Shown piece by piece: positions 26,659 through 33,984 of a DNA stretch of 64,000 bases. Under the pieces are notes generated by a model. That model was not told where the DNA came from and made no database searches. It worked only from the letters and a program-made list of their open reading frames with translations. Both the position numbers and the translations under genes were made by a program. Within the stretch, counting starts at the first letter, position 1, and every line of letters starts with the position of its first letter. Source of the stretch: Clostridia bacterium (GTDB lineage Bacteria; Bacillota; Clostridia; Christensenellales; CAG-138); NCBI GenBank assembly GCA_017547885.1, contig JAFYOP010000004.1, forward strand, positions 124,001 through 188,000. Direction: 5' to 3'.

Positions 26659-27546
26659 ATGGATAAGCTGGTAAGAGCACTGATGGCAGAGGATACTGTA
26701 AAGCTCATAGCCATATCAGGCAGGGAAATATGTGAAACGGCAAGGGAGCTGCATGGCCTTTCCAGGGTTTGCACCGCAGCCCTGGGCAGGACGCTGCTTG
26801 TTACCGATATGATGGGCGCACAGCTCAAGGGCGAAGACCATAAGCTGACCGCCATAGTAAAGGGCGGTGGCCCCGCAGGCAATATCGTATGCACCGCAGA
26901 TAATCAGGGCCACGTAAAGGGTTATATCGAGGTGCCGGATCTTGAGCTGCCTCTGGGCCCCGACGGCAAGCTGGATGTTTCCATGGCGGTGGGCTGGTTC
27001 GGCGACCTTACCGTGGTGCGTGACCTTGGCATGAAGGAGCCCTACGTTGGCAAGTGCGACATAGTTTCCGGCGAAATAGCCGAGGACTTTGCCCAGTATT
27101 TCACCGTCAGCGAGCAGCAGCCCTCCATGGTATACCTTGGCGTCAGGGTAGACCCCCACGACGGCCATGTGCTTGCGGGCGGCGGCCTTATAGTTCAGCC
27201 CCTGCCCCACTGCCCTGATGAGGTGATAGATACCCTTACGGAAAAGGCTGCAATGGTAAAGATGCTGGCGGGCATGCTGGAGGAAGGCATGGAGCTGGAG
27301 GACGCCATTCGCAAAATATTTGACGGCATAGACATCAACTTCACCGAGAACCTTACTCCGGAATTCCGCTGCGACTGCAGCCGTGAAAGGCTGGAACGTG
27401 TGCTTATATCCCTTGGGGAAGAAGAGCTTAAGGACATGATGGAAAAGGAAAAGGGTGCGGAGCTGACCTGCCATTTCTGCAATAAAACATACAGCTTCAC
27501 CGAGGCCCAGCTGAGCGATTTGCTTGTGGAGGCCGGAAAGGCATAA
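26659..27546 (+). CDS. hslO: Hsp33 redox-regulated chaperone
   Basis: The 295-residue protein has the Hsp33 fold signatures (AALGRTLLVTDMMGAQLKG, KGGGPAGNIVC, GYIEVP) and the C-terminal zinc/redox switch: CDC near 242-244 and CHFC near 275-278. Under oxidative stress these cysteines form disulfides and turn on holdase activity. CGGAGGATAAA precedes the start. Confidence 0.95.
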   Translation: MDKLVRALMAEDTVKLIAISGREICETARELHGLSRVCTAALGRTLLVTDMMGAQLKGEDHKLTAIVKGGGPAGNIVCTADNQGHVKGYIEVPDLELPLGPDGKLDVSMAVGWFGDLTVVRDLGMKEPYVGKCDIVSGEIAEDFAQYFTVSEQQPSMVYLGVRVDPHDGHVLAGGGLIVQPLPHCPDEVIDTLTEKAAMVKMLAGMLEEGMELEDAIRKIFDGIDINFTENLTPEFRCDCSRERLERVLISLGEEELKDMMEKEKGAELTCHFCNKTYSFTEAQLSDLLVEAGKA

Positions 27547-27553
27547 TATCAAA

Positions 27554-29254
27554 ATGACCCATAATCTCAGGGCCGCAAAAGGAGGAAAGGTGCTTTCCTT
27601 TGAGCAGGGGGGAGAATTCTACCTGCGCAGCGGCATGACAAAACTGGATAAAAATGACCTGCTTGGAGCAATGTCAAGCTATCGTATCGCCTTGGATAAG
27701 GAGCCGGACAATCCCGAGATAATCCTTACTATAGCTGAGATACTTACCGCCATGCAGCGCTATGACGAATCAAACAGGCTGCTTATGTCCCATTTTTGCG
27801 TGGATGAGCGGCCCAGCGAGGCGTTTTTCGGCATGGGATGCAACTTTATGGCCCAGCGGGAATACGAGCAGGCCCGCATGAGCTTTGATAAGTATCTTGA
27901 GCTGGAGCCTGACGGAGAGTTTGCCTATTCCGCATACGATATGGCGGAATCCATAGACGACGGCAGCGCACAGGTATTTGGCGGAGTACAGGACAAGGCA
28001 AAAGAAAGCGCTGAGATCGCACGCCGCATGATGGAGCAGGAGGACTTTAATGGGGCTATAGAGTCCCTTGAAAAACTGCTGGAGCAGCAGCCGGAGCTGA
28101 TACAGCCAAGAAATCACCTTGCTTTGGCATATTATTGCATCCGTGACTATGATAAGGCTACCGAGCAGGTGGGGCAGGTGCTTAGAAAAGACCCGGCCAA
28201 CATACAGGCCCACTGCAATCTGGCGGTGTTCATGCGGGGCGCCAGGGATGACCTTGGTCTGAAGCGTCAGGTGGAATATCTGAAATCACTTCATACCGAT
28301 GACCTTGATGACCTTAACCATTTGGGTGTTACCCTTATGGAGGTGAGGGAGTTTGAAACGGCGCTGGGTATGTTTAAAAAAATACAGCAGTCCCGCCCTT
28401 ATGAGGCGGGAGTGCTGCACAGGCTTGCCTTGTGCCATTATTATACCGGTGACTATACTGCCGCGGTAAAGCTATACGATAAGCTGCTGCAGATAGACAA
28501 ACATGACAGCATAGCTTCCTATTACCGCAGCGTATGCAGAGCAGCGGAGCGGGGGGAGAAAAAGCAGATGAGCCTTGTACTGAACTATCAGGTGCCCCCG
28601 GAAGAGGTGGTTCAGCGCATACGCCGCATAAATGACAGCATACACACCCCCAGAGAGGAGCTGCAAAAGCAGTGGTATGTGGGAAGTGAGCTCCGGATAC
28701 TTTCCAAATGGGCGCTGACCCTGCCGGATGTATCCATAAAGCGGGCCATGCTAAGCTTTATCGCCTCCTTTAAGGACAAAGCGGCAGAGAATATCCTAAG
28801 GGACTTTGCCCTTCAGCGGGGGCACGGCGTTGATATCAAGAGGGACGCATTTGCCCTGCTTAAGAATATGGGGGCAAAGGAGCCCTATCTCAGCTATGTA
28901 AACGGCGAACTTATGGAGAGCCGCGTAAGCCTTGTGCCGGTGCTGCCAAAGGGCACGCCCAAGGCATACGGCGAAATACTGGAAAATTGCCTGAGCTATA
29001 TGCGGGGCATACGGGATAATGACTGTATGTCTGTGGCGGTGAAAATATGGACGGCCTATGTGGAAGGCCTCAGCGGCTATCGCCCCCTGTCCAGAGGGCA
29101 GGTGCTGGGCCTTGCGGCGGCCATAGAGTACGTTGCCTGCCGCAGGAAGGGCATAGAGATCACCAAGTGGGAGCTGTGCAGCAAGTACGGAATATCCGTG
29201 GCCCGCTTCAATAATGCCCTTGCAAAGCTTGGCAAGCAGGAGGAGGAAAAATGA
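27554..29254 (+). CDS. Tetratricopeptide-repeat protein
   Basis: The ~566-residue protein is mostly helical with TPR-like repeats at about 20-85 (LGAMSSYRIALDKEPDNPEI), 165-230 and 275-350, ending in a ~200-residue region with a helix-turn-helix-like tail (WELCSKYGISVARFNNAL). The start is uncertain: ATG 27554 has a distant GGAAAGG, whereas GTG 27590 has AAAAGGAGG 4 nt upstream, and TTG 27524 is also open. It overlaps the next gene by 4 nt. Function unknown. Confidence 0.75.
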   Translation: MTHNLRAAKGGKVLSFEQGGEFYLRSGMTKLDKNDLLGAMSSYRIALDKEPDNPEIILTIAEILTAMQRYDESNRLLMSHFCVDERPSEAFFGMGCNFMAQREYEQARMSFDKYLELEPDGEFAYSAYDMAESIDDGSAQVFGGVQDKAKESAEIARRMMEQEDFNGAIESLEKLLEQQPELIQPRNHLALAYYCIRDYDKATEQVGQVLRKDPANIQAHCNLAVFMRGARDDLGLKRQVEYLKSLHTDDLDDLNHLGVTLMEVREFETALGMFKKIQQSRPYEAGVLHRLALCHYYTGDYTAAVKLYDKLLQIDKHDSIASYYRSVCRAAERGEKKQMSLVLNYQVPPEEVVQRIRRINDSIHTPREELQKQWYVGSELRILSKWALTLPDVSIKRAMLSFIASFKDKAAENILRDFALQRGHGVDIKRDAFALLKNMGAKEPYLSYVNGELMESRVSLVPVLPKGTPKAYGEILENCLSYMRGIRDNDCMSVAVKIWTAYVEGLSGYRPLSRGQVLGLAAAIEYVACRRKGIEITKWELCSKYGISVARFNNALAKLGKQEEEK

Positions 29255-30363
29255 GATTTATAGCTACCTGTAAAATGGGCCTTGAGAGCGTGGTATCCCT
29301 TGAGCTCAAGTGGCTTGGCATAGAGGTTGAAAAGGTGGAGGATGCCCGTGTCCTTTTCCTTGGAGGGTATGAGGACATGGCCCGTGCCTGCCTGTGGCTC
29401 AGGAGCGCAGAGCGGGTACTGATGGAGGTAGCCGGCTTTGAAGCACGTACCTTTGAGGAGCTGTTTCAGGGGGTCAGGGCCATACGCTGGAAGGATTACC
29501 TAAAGCGGGATTCCTTTATTCACGTAAACGGCAAGAGCGCCAAGAGCACCCTGTTCAGCGTGTCCGACTGCCAGCGCATAACCAAAAAGGCAATAGTTGA
29601 AAACCTTAAGGAAGCCTATAAAACCACCCTGCCCGAAACAGGGGATGAGGTGATAATAGAGATAGGCATACTGCGGGACGTGGTTACCGTGGCGCTGGAT
29701 TGCTGCGGCGCAGGCCTTTCCCGCAGAGGATACCGTACATATAATGTGGCGGCGCCCATTGCGGAGAGCCTTGGCGCAGGCATACTGCTGCTTTCCCGCT
29801 ATAAGGGGGACAGACCTCTTATCGACCCAATGTGCGGCAGCGGTACCATGCCCATAGAGGCGGCAATGATAGCAAATAACATTGCCCCCGGCCTGAATCG
29901 ACCCTTTGCCGGTGAACAGTGGGACTTTGCAAGCGGTAAGCGCGTATTTGACAACGTTCGAGCGGATGCCCGTGACAGCATAAGGGACGTTAAGCCTGAA
30001 ATACTGGGCAGCGATATAGACGAGCGCAGTATAGACTTATGCAAAAAGCATGCCAAGAAGGCAGGCATAATGGTAAACTGGGCGGTACGACCCCTTAAGG
30101 AGCTGTCCACCAATGCGTCAAACGGCCTTATAGTATGCAATCCTCCCTATGGCGAGCGTATGCTGGAAAAACGGGAGGCAGAGAACCTTTATCGTGAGAT
30201 GCGGGAAAAGTTCGATGCATTGGACAACTGGCAGGTGAGCGTTATTACCGCATACCGTGAGTTTGAAAAGGTATACGGCAAGCGGGCGGACAAGCGCCGC
30301 AAGCTCAGCAACGGCGGAATGACCTGCACCCTGTATCAATATTTTCGCGAAAGATATATTTAA
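29251..30363 (+). CDS. THUMP-domain RNA methyltransferase (RlmL/YpsC type)
   Basis: The 370-residue protein has an N-terminal THUMP region (about 1-155) and a class I methyltransferase domain with DPMCGSGTMPIEAAM (about 191-205) and the N6/N2 amino-methylation motif NPPYGERM (about 294-301). The family makes m2G in 23S rRNA (position 2445 in E. coli numbering). It overlaps the TPR gene start-stop and is the last host gene before tRNA-Ala. Confidence 0.9.
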   Translation: MRFIATCKMGLESVVSLELKWLGIEVEKVEDARVLFLGGYEDMARACLWLRSAERVLMEVAGFEARTFEELFQGVRAIRWKDYLKRDSFIHVNGKSAKSTLFSVSDCQRITKKAIVENLKEAYKTTLPETGDEVIIEIGILRDVVTVALDCCGAGLSRRGYRTYNVAAPIAESLGAGILLLSRYKGDRPLIDPMCGSGTMPIEAAMIANNIAPGLNRPFAGEQWDFASGKRVFDNVRADARDSIRDVKPEILGSDIDERSIDLCKKHAKKAGIMVNWAVRPLKELSTNASNGLIVCNPPYGERMLEKREAENLYREMREKFDALDNWQVSVITAYREFEKVYGKRADKRRKLSNGGMTCTLYQYFRERYI

Positions 30364-30371
30364 AAAAACAC

Positions 30372-30400
30372 TTTACAAATACTGAGTCATGTACTATAAT
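30372..30400 (+). promoter_or_regulatory. Promoter of tRNA-Ala
   Basis: TTTACA (30372-30377), 17-bp spacer, TATAAT (30395-30400), 20 bp before the tRNA. Confidence 0.75.
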
Positions 30401-30420
30401 AATACCGTTGCGAAAAGCAC

Positions 30421-30496
30421 GGGGCATTAGCTCAGTTGGTAGAGTGCCACACTGGCAGTGTGGATGTCAGCGGTTCGAGTCCGCTATGCTCCACCA
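30421..30496 (+). tRNA. tRNA-Ala (anticodon GGC)
   Basis: All four arms fold: acceptor GGGGCAT/ATGCTCC with the G3-U70 pair that marks tRNA-Ala, D arm, anticodon stem CCACA/TGTGG with loop CTGGCAG, and T arm AGCGG/CCGCT. CCA is encoded (30494-30496). The adjacent phage integrase makes its 3' end the likely attachment site. Confidence 0.96.
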
Positions 30497-30568
30497 TTAA
30501 AAAACGCCTGATTCTCTAAGGGAATCGGGCGTTTCTCTTTTCCGTGATGCCACAAATGATGCCACTTT
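30460..30568. other. Probable prophage attachment region (attL side)
   Basis: The 3' half of tRNA-Ala lies next to the inward-facing integrase stop, the normal layout for tRNA-integrating phages. Between them, the 9-bp direct repeat TGATGCCAC occurs at 30545-30553 and 30557-30565, a 12-bp period that could be integrase arm sites. The matching distal copy lies outside the window, so the core cannot be fixed. Confidence 0.5.
30502..30540. terminator. Terminator after tRNA-Ala
   Basis: A stem AAACGCC...GGCGTTT (30502-30508 with 30528-30534), with an extended inner GATTC/GAATC helix, is followed by CTCTTTT. It may also serve the integrase transcript from the other side. Confidence 0.75.
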
Positions 30569-31663
30569 TTAATACAGGCCATCGAATACACCATCCACAA
30601 GGGCCGCAGCCTTAGCCGCTTCTCCGTCAACCTCGTGACCGTAGACCCCGATTGTGTCCATGGTTTTGGTGTGTCCAACCATGCGCTTCAACATGTTTTC
30701 CGGCACAGTATCCTGCATTAAACTGATGTGTGTATGCCTTAACTCATGCAGATTGGACTTGATGCCGTGCTGATTGGCGTATGACTTCCACCGGGCATAG
30801 ACATTGTTGGGGTCTGACATATTGCCGTCACCATCCGGGAATAGCCACCGGGAAACAATACCCGCCTGCCGGAGCAAAGAAAACTGGTCGTCCAGTATCT
30901 TCTGAGCATGAGCCGGAATGACAATGGTTCTCCGTGCCGCTCTTGTCTTGCCCTTAGTGACTTCCTGATGGCAGTTTACCGAGCGGCTGACCGTCAGCCT
31001 GCCGTCCTTTATATCGTCCCGCTGAAGGCCGCACACTTCGCCACGGCGCAAGCCTAATACCACCATCAGCCGCCATGCGTTGATGTACCAGCATCGGGAA
31101 TCCTGCCCACGCCACTTGAGGGTATCCACAGACATCAGGGTTTTGATGTCGTCAGCGTTGAGTATGACCTTCTCCTTGGTGGGAGCATCATCGGGAATCT
31201 TCAGCTGCTTCAGCGGCTTGACCTCAATTCCTGCATCTTCGCAGTACGCATGGAAATTAGTGATTGCCGCCCGGATATTCATCAGGGTTTTACGGCTTAA
31301 CTTCTTCTCGTGGGCATCGAGGATACAACCCTTCCAGTCCTGCATGGTGATGGTGGATACCTTCTTGTGTTCCAACGTTGGCTTGAGATACAGCTTGCCC
31401 GTGGTGGTAAGCTGTGTTACCCATGACGTGCCGCACTCCCTTTTCTTGGCGGCAATAAAAGCATCGTAGGCCGCAGCAAACCGCATTTCCTTTATTTCGC
31501 CACGCTCCAGCCATTCGTCAGCCTTGCGCTCAGCCTCAATTTTGCCCTTCTTTCCGGGCTTACTGCTGTAAAACGCCTTGCGCACTCCATCCGACTGGAC
31601 ACGGATACACCACCGGCCCTGTGATTCATTCCATGTGGCTTCGCTCGTTCTCTGTTTTTTCAT
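30569..31663 (-). CDS. int: Phage integrase, tyrosine recombinase
   Basis: The start at 31663 is chosen because GGGAGG lies 8 nt upstream; a farther ATG would contain that site. The 364-residue protein has an AP2-like arm-binding N-terminus, a SAM-like core-binding domain and a catalytic domain with GLRRGEV (Arg), HELRHTH (HxxR), VGHTK and the Tyr in IGVYGHEVD near the end. It should insert the phage at tRNA-Ala. It is the last gene of the minus-strand lysogeny segment. Confidence 0.95.
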   Translation of the reverse strand: MKKQRTSEATWNESQGRWCIRVQSDGVRKAFYSSKPGKKGKIEAERKADEWLERGEIKEMRFAAAYDAFIAAKKRECGTSWVTQLTTTGKLYLKPTLEHKKVSTITMQDWKGCILDAHEKKLSRKTLMNIRAAITNFHAYCEDAGIEVKPLKQLKIPDDAPTKEKVILNADDIKTLMSVDTLKWRGQDSRCWYINAWRLMVVLGLRRGEVCGLQRDDIKDGRLTVSRSVNCHQEVTKGKTRAARRTIVIPAHAQKILDDQFSLLRQAGIVSRWLFPDGDGNMSDPNNVYARWKSYANQHGIKSNLHELRHTHISLMQDTVPENMLKRMVGHTKTMDTIGVYGHEVDGEAAKAAALVDGVFDGLY

Positions 31664-31770
31664 TGTGTTTCCTCCCATTTTGTTATATAATGGGTATGCA
31701 AAAGACAGCCCCGTCCAAGGCCATTTTGCACCCCGCCGTAGTGTTCCCGCACTGCGGCATTTTTTATTTT
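31663..31770 (+). ncRNA. Candidate phage small RNA with own promoter and terminator
   Basis: The plus strand shows TTGTGT (31663-31668), 17-bp spacer, TATAAT (31686-31691). The predicted start near 31698 coincides with a hairpin (TGCAAAA/TTTTGCA, 31697-31703 with 31724-31730). A 9-bp terminator stem (GCCGTAGTG / CACTGCGGC, 31735-31758) with T-rich tail follows. The transcript would be about 70 nt, with no open frame, and lies divergently from integrase, ending at the 3' end of the membrane-protein gene. Expression is untested. Confidence 0.45.
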
Positions 31771-32362
31771 ACTTTGAGGGATTTATACCCTTTTCACGAT
31801 TATCTAACACTTTATCCCAAACTCTATCGGTAGGGACAATTTCACCATCGCTGTTCCACTCGTAATACAGTCCCAAATCAGTTCCGGGCTTAACGAGAGA
31901 ACCTACGACCGATTCTTTTTGCCATGACTCCCATTTTGCCATCTGTTCATTGTAAACAGAATCGCTGACGCATTCTTTAATTAAAGCAGAAACCTCTTTA
32001 ATTTCCGATGAACCAACCGTTGCAAACACAGCGTCAAACATTTTTTCATACGGTGCGTAATAATCTTTAAGACGCTTGTAGTTGGCTGAATCACTCTTAG
32101 TCTCAGTAAGCTCCGTCTCAGTCTTTTTTAGCTGTTCATTTAATTCAATACAACGGGTTCGGTTATACTCAAGGCTTTTCTCAAGGCTCTCTATCTCAAT
32201 GTTCATAGCCTGATACATATAGATACCGCCGCCCAAAAGCAACAGACAAAGGAGGGATAGGCAGATTATAACACCCTTACGTGACTTAGCCGGTGCGGCC
32301 TTCTCTTGCACCTTTTCCACCACAGGGGGTTTGGTCTGCTTCAGCGTATACTTTTTATTCAT
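31769..32362 (-). CDS. Phage lysogeny-module membrane protein with virion-like C-terminal motif
   Basis: The 197-residue protein has a basic cytoplasmic N-terminus, one membrane helix (about 30-52), a coiled-coil stretch (about 55-95) and a C-terminal domain likely outside the cell. Residues 160-181 read GTDxGLYxxxNSDG...TDRV and match, without gaps, residues 16-37 of the 2018-residue virion protein (14 of 22 identical). It lies between integrase and repressor, so it is probably made in the lysogen. An exclusion role is possible but inferred. Confidence 0.75.
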   Translation of the reverse strand: MNKKYTLKQTKPPVVEKVQEKAAPAKSRKGVIICLSLLCLLLLGGGIYMYQAMNIEIESLEKSLEYNRTRCIELNEQLKKTETELTETKSDSANYKRLKDYYAPYEKMFDAVFATVGSSEIKEVSALIKECVSDSVYNEQMAKWESWQKESVVGSLVKPGTDLGLYYEWNSDGEIVPTDRVWDKVLDNREKGINPSK

Positions 32363-32437
32363 TGCATCACCTCATGCACATTCTGTGCAGTTGTCCTGTT
32401 TACAGTCCCATAATCGGGACTCTCCCATAAACTACCC

Positions 32438-32466
32438 TTGTATAGTTTTCGACACTTCGGTACAAT
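32438..32466 (+). promoter_or_regulatory. Promoter of the 45-codon gene
   Basis: TTGTAT (32438-32443), 17-bp spacer, TACAAT (32461-32466), 44 bp before the ATG at 32510. Confidence 0.5.
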
Positions 32467-32509
32467 TTATCCATGAAAGCGAACATTTGTTTGGAGGGTG
32501 GTGGCATAC

Positions 32510-32647
32510 ATGGAATTAACTGCAAAGGAAATAGCTTTTATTGAAGCCCTGAAAGACCCGGAGAAGTGTGCCGAGATTATCAGCGTTCTACAATCTTATC
32601 AATTATTGCCCGAACTTCAGGAGAAGCGGAACGATAAGCAAGAATAA
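32510..32647 (+). CDS. Small phage protein, 45 aa
   Basis: An open frame starts at ATG 32510 behind TTTGGAGGG (32490-32497, a rather long spacing of about 12 nt) and ends TAA at 32645-32647. The product begins MELTAKEIAFIEALKD, is acidic and helical, and resembles the small proteins often seen near phage repressors, although I cannot name the family. Its last 68 bp are antisense to the 3' end of the repressor gene, so the two transcripts collide. Confidence 0.55.
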   Translation: MELTAKEIAFIEALKDPEKCAEIISVLQSYQLLPELQEKRNDKQE

Positions 32648-32891
32648 GCTGAAACTCTTTATCCGTAATGATACGGTGGGCGTTTTCCTCAGTCTGCTTA
32701 CCATAAAGGAAATTCATGTCTACATTATAAAAGTCAGCAATCGCTTCCAGAGCATCGCTGTCAGGCTCCCTTTTGCCGCACTCAATCATTGAAATGTAGC
32801 TGCGGGATAACCCGGTAAGCCTTGAAAGTTCATCCTGTGTCTGCTTATGTCGGATTCGTAGTTCTCTTATCCGCTGTCCAATAGTTGCCAT
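32580..32891 (-). CDS. Phage XRE-family repressor (CI-like)
   Basis: The start at 32891 (ATG) has GAGGTG 8 nt upstream; a GTG three codons earlier overlaps that site. The 103-residue protein has an XRE helix-turn-helix (residues 3-58, TQDELSRLTGLSRSYISMIE) and a short helical C-terminus, with no S24 peptidase domain. It is divergent from the Cro-like gene and should hold the lytic promoter off through the TGACACTA-type operators between them. Induction must work by another route than self-cleavage. Confidence 0.9.
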   Translation of the reverse strand: MATIGQRIRELRIRHKQTQDELSRLTGLSRSYISMIECGKREPDSDALEAIADFYNVDMNFLYGKQTEENAHRIITDKEFQLILAYRSASPEVRAIIDKIVER

Positions 32892-32909
32892 GTTTATCAC
32901 CTCATATTA

Positions 32910-32938
32910 TTTATAACACATTGCGTGTCAAAAATCAA
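32910..32938 (-). promoter_or_regulatory. Repressor promoter
   Basis: On the minus strand: TTGATT (32933-32938), 17-bp spacer, TATAAA (32910-32915). The spacer contains TTGACACG, a half-site of the operators next to it. Confidence 0.55.
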
Positions 32939-32960
32939 CATAAAAATGTCACAAATAGTG

Positions 32961-32989
32961 TTGACACTAATAGTGACATGATGTATAAT
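32961..32989 (+). promoter_or_regulatory. Early lytic promoter with operator O1
   Basis: TTGACA (32961-32966), 17-bp spacer, TATAAT (32984-32989), a perfect consensus. The near-palindrome TGACACTAATAGTGACAT (32962-32979) covers the -35 and spacer. A related half-site (TGTCACAAATAGTG) lies at 32947-32960, so two repressor dimers could sit side by side. Confidence 0.8.
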
Positions 32990-33021
32990 GTAACCATACC
33001 AAACGAGGGGAGGTAGAGACC

Positions 33022-33234
33022 ATGCCCACAAAAACCGATATAGGTCAAAGGCTGCGCAAACTTCGTGAAGAACTGCGTATAAGCCGTGAGAAAGCGGCTA
33101 TCGACCTTAATATTTCAGCATCTGCGCTGAGAATGTATGAAAGCGGTGAGCGAACCCCAAGGGATGAAGTGAAGATTAGGCTTGCCGATTACTATAATCA
33201 ATCAGTACAGGCAATTTTTTTTGACCCAGCGTGA
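33022..33234 (+). CDS. Cro-like XRE regulator
   Basis: The 70-residue protein is a single helix-turn-helix domain (RKLREELRISREKAAIDLNISASALRMYESGERTP). GGGGAGG lies 8 nt before the ATG. It is the first gene of the early lytic transcript and faces the repressor. Its stop codon is the first three bases of a second exact copy of the operator. Confidence 0.9.
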   Translation: MPTKTDIGQRLRKLREELRISREKAAIDLNISASALRMYESGERTPRDEVKIRLADYYNQSVQAIFFDPA

Positions 33235-33249
33235 CACTAATAGTGACAT
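33232..33249. promoter_or_regulatory. Second exact operator copy (O2)
   Basis: The 18-mer TGACACTAATAGTGACAT recurs exactly, 270 bp downstream of O1, and contains the Cro-like stop codon. A weak TTGACC/CATAAT pair with a 20-bp gap flanks it, so an internal promoter is only a possibility. It stands directly before the structured RNA array. Confidence 0.75.
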
Positions 33250-33254
33250 AATCT

Positions 33255-33354
33255 CACGGCTTTTAGGTGGGCGAAAGCCCATGCACCATCCTTTCTTTCC
33301 ATACATGGGCGGCGGGTTTTTGACTGTTTTCCCGCCGTCCACCTAAGAGCCGTG
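33255..33354 (+). ncRNA. Structured RNA array, unit 1
   Basis: A 16-bp outer stem with one G-U pair (33255-33270 with 33339-33354, CACGGC...GCCGTG) encloses a small hairpin GGGC-GAAA-GCCC (33269-33280), a linker, a GGGC motif (33307-33310) and a GGCGGG/CCCGCC hairpin (33311-33336). It has a GNRA loop. The region has no supported open frame. It is read from the early promoter through the Cro-like gene. Confidence 0.7.
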
Positions 33355-33366
33355 GGGAACACTATT

Positions 33367-33477
33367 CACAGCTTTTAAACGGGCGCAAGCCCGATGGGGG
33401 ATGCCCGCCCCATGATAAATATCCTTATAGGGCGTGACGGCGTTTCAGAGCCGCCGTCCGCTCGTTTAAAGGCTGTG
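33367..33477 (+). ncRNA. Structured RNA array, unit 2
   Basis: A 15-bp outer stem with one G-U pair (33367-33381 with 33463-33477, CACAGC...GCTGTG) encloses CGGGC-GCAA-GCCCG (33380-33393, GNRA loop), a linker, GGGC (33430-33433) and a GACGGC/GCCGTC hairpin (33436-33458). Most stem bases differ from unit 1, yet pairing is kept. Confidence 0.7.
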
Positions 33478-33485
33478 AGAGAACT

Positions 33486-33598
33486 GTTACGACTCTTGGG
33501 AGGGCAGCAGCAGCCCTACTTGCCTCCTTGTATTATTTTGGCACTGGGCATGGCGGGTACTTCGGCACATACCCGCCAGTCCTCCCAAGGGTCGTGAC
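33486..33598 (+). ncRNA. Structured RNA array, unit 3
   Basis: An 18-bp outer stem with two G-U pairs (33486-33503 with 33581-33598, containing ACGAC...GTCGT) encloses a GGGC/GCCC hairpin (33502-33516), a linker, GGGC (33546-33549) and an 8-bp TGGCGGGT/ACCCGCCA hairpin (33551-33578). Confidence 0.7.
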
Positions 33599-33611
33599 AA
33601 ACATAGCCGAT

Positions 33612-33712
33612 ACGGTCTTTTAGCGGGCTACGTGCCCATGTACGCCATCTTTTCAATCACCTCAGTGGGCTGGACGGCATGACTTCCCGCCGTCCGCCTG
33701 CTAAAAGGCCGT
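33612..33712 (+). ncRNA. Structured RNA array, unit 4
   Basis: A 13-bp outer stem with one G-U pair (33612-33624 with 33700-33712, ACGGT...GCCGT) encloses GGGC-TACGT-GCCC (33625-33637), a linker, GGGC (33667-33670) and a 7-bp GGACGGC/GCCGTCC hairpin (33672-33695). It ends 26 nt before the next gene. Confidence 0.7.
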
Positions 33713-33738
33713 GTCTCATAAGAAAGAGAGGATAATTT

Positions 33739-33984
33739 ATGAATACCGTATTTGACGCTCCCCGCAGTAAACCTTTTGGCGAATTGCGGGGTTTGCTTTC
33801 CAAACATAACTACCGCCAAGAGGATATCTACAAGGCCCTTGGCTGCTCCCGCTCATACTTCAACTTAGCCATCAACGGACAAACGCCGTGGCGGCTGGAT
33901 TATTGTTATCAAATCCTTGATATGTTCCACGAACCACATGAAACACTGAATAAATACTTCCCAAAGGATGGTAAACAGGCATGA
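33739..33984 (+). CDS. Phage helix-turn-helix protein, 81 aa
   Basis: The protein is a compact helix-turn-helix (KHNYRQEDIYKALGCSRSYFNLAINGQTPW), XRE-like, with a GAGAGG site upstream. It is the first gene after the RNA array and overlaps the next gene by 4 nt. A regulator or excision factor role is possible. Confidence 0.75.
   Translation: MNTVFDAPRSKPFGELRGLLSKHNYRQEDIYKALGCSRSYFNLAINGQTPWRLDYCYQILDMFHEPHETLNKYFPKDGKQA

Noticed and set aside
33394..33597. 67-codon open frame inside the structured RNA array
   Set aside because: It crosses hairpins of units 2 and 3, has no ribosome binding site, and is not matched by frames in the other units.
33255..33712. CRISPR array or integron attC array
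   Set aside because: Units are about 100 nt, not sequence-identical, have no unique spacers, and no cas or integron integrase gene is near; there are no gene cassettes between units.
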